Below the pieces are notes generated by a model. That model ran no database searches and was not told the DNA's origin. It saw nothing but the letters and a program-made list of their open reading frames with translations. DNA of 14,756 nucleotides. Origin: CAZJWR01 sp964549765 (lineage in GTDB: Bacteria; Zixibacteria; MSB-5A5; GN15; JAAZOE01). The translations under genes and the position numbers were made by a program. The stretch is taken from positions 1-14,756 of the forward strand of contig CAZJWR010000077.1 of assembly GCA_964549765.1 (NCBI GenBank), written 5' to 3'. Below are positions 13,693-14,756 of this stretch, one piece after another; the stretch's first letter is position 1; each line of letters begins with the position of its first letter.

Positions 13693-14235
13693 TTAACCTT
13701 TGTTCTTGAGCAGTTCCACCTGGAGAAAGTCGAGCTCCACCGGAGTTGGACGGCCGAAAATCGACACCATCACTTTGACTTTTTTCCGCTCCATATTCAC
13801 TTCCGAAATAAAGCCGGTAAAATCGGCGAAGGGGCCGTCGATGACTTTCACCTGGTCGCCGGCCATAAAAGGAATGTCGGTAGATTCCGCTTCCCGCGTC
13901 TGATCCACCTGACCCATGATCCGGTTGACCTCGTCCTGCCGCAGTGGCTGGGGGCGGCCTTTGGCGCCGACGAAATTGGTTATTCCCGGCGTCGATACCA
14001 CCAGATTCTGCGTCACCTTGTCCAGGTCCATCTCGACCAGGATATAGCTGGGCAGAAACTTGCGGGTCGACGTCGACCGCTTGCCGTTGCGCATTTCCGT
14101 TACCTGTTCGGTCGGAATAAGCACCTGGCCGAATTTGTCCTGAAGCCCGGCCGTCAGAACGGCCGACTCAAGATATTTCTTGGCCTTCTGCTCGTGACCG
14201 GAATAGGTATGAACCGCATACCATTGCAGCGCCAT
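13693..14235 (-). CDS. nusG: Transcription elongation/antitermination factor NusG
   Basis: NusG binds RNA polymerase at the beta' clamp and links it to Rho or to the ribosomal protein S10, modulating pausing, termination and coupling to translation. The protein is 180 residues. The NGN domain (about 1-115) begins MALQWYAVHTYSGHEQKAKKYLE and contains FLPSYILVEMD; the KOW domain (about 128-178) contains GDQVKVIDGPFADFTGFISE. ATG at 14235 was chosen: GGGAGG lies ten bases upstream, and the family N-terminus starts here. An in-frame GTG at 14253 would place the binding site inside the gene. It follows secE by 21 bases, a nearly universal pair. No insertion in the NGN domain is visible. Confidence 0.98.
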   Translation of the reverse strand: MALQWYAVHTYSGHEQKAKKYLESAVLTAGLQDKFGQVLIPTEQVTEMRNGKRSTSTRKFLPSYILVEMDLDKVTQNLVVSTPGITNFVGAKGRPQPLRQDEVNRIMGQVDQTREAESTDIPFMAGDQVKVIDGPFADFTGFISEVNMERKKVKVMVSIFGRPTPVELDFLQVELLKNKG

Positions 14236-14256
14236 GGTCAATTCGCCTCCCACGGA

Positions 14257-14436
14257 CTAAAAAACCGCCCGAACGCCCTTATCCAGCAAGAAATCGACCA
14301 CGCCGATGAATATCGAAACGACGATCGATACGACAACGGTGACGATGGTCGAGCCGATAATCTCGTCCTTCGTCGGCCAAGTAACCTTGGTCAACTCGGT
14401 TCTGGTTTCCTTCAAAAACTTGATAATCTTCTGCAC
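14257..14436 (-). CDS. secE: Preprotein translocase subunit SecE
   Basis: SecE clamps SecY in the SecYEG channel that exports proteins across the inner membrane. The gene encodes 59 residues starting at GTG 14436, with GAAGG six bases upstream. The amphipathic N-terminal helix carries FLKETRTELTKVTWPTKDE (7-25), the conserved family signature with TW-P. One membrane segment follows at about 26-51 (IIGSTIVTVVVSIVVSIF and on). This is the short, single-span form common outside enterobacteria. It lies 16 bases after tRNA-Trp and 21 before nusG. Overlapping frames on both strands are open here, but only this one has family sequence. Identity is very likely. Confidence 0.95.
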   Translation of the reverse strand: MQKIIKFLKETRTELTKVTWPTKDEIIGSTIVTVVVSIVVSIFIGVVDFLLDKGVRAVF

Positions 14437-14452
14437 AATAAACCTTCACTTT

Positions 14453-14528
14453 TGGCAGGCCAGGAGGGACTTGAACCCCCAACCACCGGTTTTGGAGACC
14501 GGGACTCTACCAGTTGAGCTACTGGCCT
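14453..14528 (-). tRNA. trnW: tRNA-Trp (anticodon CCA), CCA end encoded
   Basis: The gene reads 14528 to 14453 and folds into a full cloverleaf of 76 bases. The acceptor stem is AGGCCAG/CTGGCCT, the D arm GCTC/GAGT with one G-U pair, the anticodon stem CCGGT/ACCGG around loop CTCCAAA (anticodon CCA), the variable region five bases, and the T arm loop TTCAAGT. Discriminator G is followed by encoded CCA (14453-14455). It sits nine bases after the rpmG stop and 16 before secE, so it must be cut out of the protein-coding transcript. A tRNA-Trp next to secE is known from many bacteria. Confidence 0.97.
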
Positions 14529-14537
14529 GTAGCTTTT

Positions 14538-14690
14538 CTATCGCGTTTCCTTATGCGGTGTATGTTTGCCGCAAAATTTACAGTACTTCTTTATTTCCAA
14601 GCGGTCAGGCAGCGTTTTTTTGTTCTTCGTGGTCGTGTAGTTCCGCTGCTTGCATTCGCTACAGGCCAGTATGATTATGTCTCGCGGCAT
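14538..14690 (-). CDS. rpmG: 50S ribosomal protein L33, zinc-binding form
   Basis: L33 is a small protein of the large subunit near the E site. The 50-residue product reads MPRDIIILACSECKQRNYTT and has the family core NKKTLPDRLEIKKYC. Two CxxC pairs (C10/C13 and C37/C40) mark the zinc-binding (C+) form; zinc-free paralogues exist in many genomes and are used in zinc shortage, but none is visible here. ATG at 14690 follows an AGG-rich stretch. It lies 21 bases after the upstream tuf stop and nine before tRNA-Trp, the common order tuf-rpmG-trnW-secE. The gene is intact and identity is very likely. Confidence 0.95.
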   Translation of the reverse strand: MPRDIIILACSECKQRNYTTTKNKKTLPDRLEIKKYCKFCGKHTPHKETR

Positions 14691-14711
14691 TTATCGCATC
14701 CTACCTTTCGT

Positions 14712-14756
14712 CTACTCAACGACCTCGGAGATAACGCCGGCGCCCACCGTCCGACC
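14712..14756 (-). CDS. tuf: Elongation factor Tu, C-terminal fragment (cut by window edge)
   Basis: Only the last 14 codons and the stop TAG (14712-14714) are visible, reading GRTVGAGVISEVVE, the typical EF-Tu C-terminus. The gene lies immediately upstream of rpmG, the usual place for a second tuf copy at the head of the secE-nusG-rplK block. The other end of the window carries the N-terminus of a tuf gene in the same orientation, so the genome very likely has two copies. The fragments cover opposite ends of the protein, so similarity of the copies cannot be measured here. Confidence 0.92.
   Translation of the reverse strand, partial: GRTVGAGVISEVVE

Noticed and set aside
13654..14517. Plus-strand open frame of 287 codons
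   Set aside because: It runs antisense through nusG, secE and into tRNA-Trp, so it cannot be a real gene; no family resemblance.

Overview
The window is a solid block of core transcription and translation genes. Every supported gene is on the minus strand, so transcription runs from high to low coordinates. In transcription order it holds: the 3' end of one tuf gene (EF-Tu), rpmG (L33), tRNA-Trp(CCA), secE, nusG, rplK (L11), rplA (L1), rplJ (L10), rplL (L7/L12), rpoB, rpoC, rpsL (S12), rpsG (S7), fusA (EF-G), and the 5' end of a second tuf gene. This is the classical rif region joined directly to the str region. No mobile element, CRISPR array, phage gene or accessory cargo was found. The long plus-strand open frames are antisense shadows of these genes.

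Organism: a bacterium with a moderately GC-rich genome (judged by eye). RpoC carries a long insertion in the trigger loop (about residues 920-1095), and RpoB has an E. coli-like extra segment at about residues 240-300. Both argue against Firmicutes and Actinobacteria and for a Gram-negative-type lineage. The RpoB rifampicin region has Gln-Thr-Asn-Pro-Leu where E. coli has Gln-Asn-Asn-Pro-Leu, which I recall from the FCB group. An uncultured FCB-type lineage (for example Zixibacteria-like) is a guess only.

Layout: from 14756 down to 11940 the genes are tightly packed, with gaps of 9-64 bases. Three longer spacers then appear: rplJ-rplL (126 bases), rplL-rpoB (255 bases) and rpsG-fusA (155 bases). 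All three are rich in inverted repeats. No gene-free stretch exceeds 300 bases. The gap before rplJ is only 13 bases, so the L10 leader used by many bacteria cannot sit in its usual place. The rplL-rpoB spacer holds three structures in order: a 10-bp GC hairpin touching the rplL stop, a closed multi-stem RNA fold, and a hairpin plus U-rich run just before the rpoB ribosome binding site. A near-consensus sigma70 promoter overlaps the rpoC stop codon and gives rpsL-rpsG-fusA-tuf its own start.

How it works together: EF-Tu, EF-G and the ribosomal proteins build and drive translation. RpoB and RpoC form the RNA polymerase core, NusG tunes elongation, and SecE is part of the protein export channel. 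The structured spacers and the internal promoter are the likely means of setting different output for the ribosomal-protein, polymerase and elongation-factor sections. The clearest points for follow-up are the rplL-rpoB RNA, the promoter hidden in the rpoC end, and the two direct tuf copies bounding the window.
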